Origin: an uncultured Clostridium sp. | GTDB taxonomy: Bacteria > Bacillota > Clostridia > TANB77 > CAG-508 | Direction: 5' to 3' | Length of the DNA: 6,498 bases | NCBI GenBank assembly: GCA_900555085.1 | Contig: USJU01000070.1 | Span: 1-6,498, forward strand | Part shown: piece after piece, positions 5,474 through 6,498 of the stretch | Position numbering within the stretch: position 1 is the first letter of the stretch | Layout of the letters: each line of letters opens with the position of its first letter | The notes under the pieces: model-generated | The model's database searches: none | Told to the model about the DNA's origin: nothing | Seen by the model: the letters and a program-made list of their open reading frames with translations, nothing else | Translations under genes and position numbers: made by a program

Positions 5474-6498
5474 TTAAATTGAATGTTTTCCTCTTCCTCT
5501 TGAATATGTTTGTTTATTTTTTGGTACTTTTTTATATCTGCACTTAGCTCTTTTATTTGAATTTACTTTTACTCTTATAAACATTTTCATAATAATTATT
5601 GCAAATGCTATTAGTATTATAATTTTTATTATTGTTAATATTGATGAATTACTCTTAGTATCTGCTTTAGTTGCCTCTATTGTTTCTGCTGCTAATAAAT
5701 TACTTGTATATTCTTCTCCGTTTATTTTATAAGTTGCCGTTCCTACTACTTCTCCTTTTTCAATTGGAGCATTTTCTACATTTACATCTATTTCTGGTTT
5801 TATATCTTTTTGAGTTTTATTTTCATCTTTATTAACTACAGCAATATCATTTTCTAGCTTAACTTTTAACTGTTTGGTATTTCCCTCATTATCTTTTACT
5901 TCTACAGATGTAACCGTTTCATCTTTTTTCTTTATTGTTTGTAAATTATAATTATTATATCCATATTCAAATAAGTTTATTGTATCTCTATTACGTGCAC
6001 TTTCTCCTGTTTCTGTTGTTTCTCCTTTTAGAACTACAGCGATTAAGTCCATTCCATCTTTTGATGCATATGAAACTAAGCAATTTTTGGCTTCTTTTGT
6101 ATAACCTGTTTTTCCGCCTTTACAATATTGATAGTAATATTTATCGCCTTTTTCTATTAAGCTATTATTATTTTGAAAAATTCTTTCTTCACTATTCAAT
6201 TCTGTAGCTGGTAAAGTGCATTTATCTGTTAATAATATCTTTTTAAATACATCATTTTTTATACATTGTTTCATTATTAAAGCTAAATCATATGCAGTAG
6301 TATAATGATTTTCATTTTCTAATCCATTTGCATTAACAAAATTGCTATTTTTACAACCTAACTCTTTTGCTCTTTCATTCATCATTTTGGCAAATTCTTC
6401 CTGTGAGCCAGCAATATGTTCTGCAATAACATTTGCAGCTTCATTCGCAGAATGAATTAACATTACATTTAAAAGCTGTTCTATTGTAAATTGTTCCC
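5474..6498 (-). CDS. D-alanyl-D-alanine carboxypeptidase (DacF/PBP5-like, peptidase S11), N-terminus beyond window edge
   Basis: The frame is open through the right edge: residues EQFTIEQLLNV precede the first in-frame ATG (6463) and match the family helix before the second motif. That ATG is therefore internal. The 340 visible residues carry the SxN motif SAN at 16-18 and the KTG motif within KGGKTGYT at 129-131. The catalytic SxxK motif should lie beyond the edge, with the signal peptide. After the penicillin-binding domain comes a beta-rich region (about 180-270) like the PBP5 C-terminal domain. A membrane helix follows (about 286-307: ILTIIKIIILIAFAIIIMK), then a basic cytoplasmic tail rich in K and R ending in RGRGKHSI. 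Family enzymes remove the terminal D-alanine of peptidoglycan stem peptides outside the cell, limiting cross-linking. The family is firm; vegetative versus sporulation role cannot be decided. Confidence 0.92.
   Translation of the reverse strand, partial: EQFTIEQLLNVMLIHSANEAANVIAEHIAGSQEEFAKMMNERAKELGCKNSNFVNANGLENENHYTTAYDLALIMKQCIKNDVFKKILLTDKCTLPATELNSEERIFQNNNSLIEKGDKYYYQYCKGGKTGYTKEAKNCLVSYASKDGMDLIAVVLKGETTETGESARNRDTINLFEYGYNNYNLQTIKKKDETVTSVEVKDNEGNTKQLKVKLENDIAVVNKDENKTQKDIKPEIDVNVENAPIEKGEVVGTATYKINGEEYTSNLLAAETIEATKADTKSNSSILTIIKIIILIAFAIIIMKMFIRVKVNSNKRAKCRYKKVPKNKQTYSRGRGKHSI

Noticed and set aside
5935..6207. Open frame of 90 codons on the plus strand
   Set aside because: It lies antisense inside the carboxypeptidase gene, whose frame carries the SxN and KTG motifs. 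The predicted product is a leucine- and tyrosine-rich string with no domain or clear ribosome site, as expected from the complement of AT-rich coding DNA.
6461..6463. ATG as the true start of the carboxypeptidase
   Set aside because: The frame continues upstream without a stop to the window edge with family-like residues (EQFTIEQLLNV). A start here would omit the catalytic SxxK motif and signal peptide, and no ribosome site precedes it.
1..6498. CRISPR array, insertion sequence, tRNA/rRNA or attachment-site repeats
   Set aside because: Reading both strands I found no regularly spaced repeats, transposase or integrase-like protein, tRNA-like cloverleaf or flanking direct repeats. The inverted repeats seen are explained as terminators or AT-rich hairpins.

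Overview
The window is very AT-rich DNA (GC clearly below one third). Stops are TAA and TAG, tryptophan is TGG, and Shine-Dalgarno and sigma-A-type signals are strong. With a clostridial-type S1 protein, a DacF-type carboxypeptidase and a SpoVB/MurJ-type flippase, this points to a low-GC Gram-positive bacterium of the Clostridia or a relative. No taxon can be named from the sequence alone.

Layout, left to right: (1) 1-1264, minus strand: the first 421 residues of a SpoVB/MurJ-like lipid flippase with a TTG start, cut by the left edge. (2) 1265-1488: an intergenic stretch with an AT-rich hairpin and a good sigma-A promoter facing right. (3) 1489-3855, plus strand: a VirD4/TraG-like type IV coupling ATPase with an intact Walker A and Walker B. 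Its true start may be a TTG at 1525. (4) 3850-3896: a perfect 22-bp hairpin between convergent genes. (5) 3917-4858 and 4874-5359, minus strand: a two-gene operon. Its promoter-proximal gene encodes a short double-S1-domain protein. The second encodes a winged-helix protein resembling the replication-relaxation family. (6) 5393-5469: the operon promoter and the terminator of the next gene. (7) 5474-6498, minus strand: a D-Ala-D-Ala carboxypeptidase (peptidase S11) with its SxN and KTG motifs. Its N-terminal part, including the expected SxxK motif, lies beyond the right edge.

The flanking genes belong to cell-envelope synthesis (lipid-linked precursor flipping and peptidoglycan trimming). Between them sits a conjugation-like pair, a T4CP-type DNA-pumping ATPase and a relaxation-type DNA-binding protein, in convergent units. 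No relaxase, VirB4, VirB6, PrgI, integrase, transposase or attachment repeat is visible. The pair may be a remnant or outlying part of an integrative element, or a domesticated DNA-transport module. The second idea is inference and is the main point worth checking. No RNA genes, CRISPR arrays or insertion sequences were seen.
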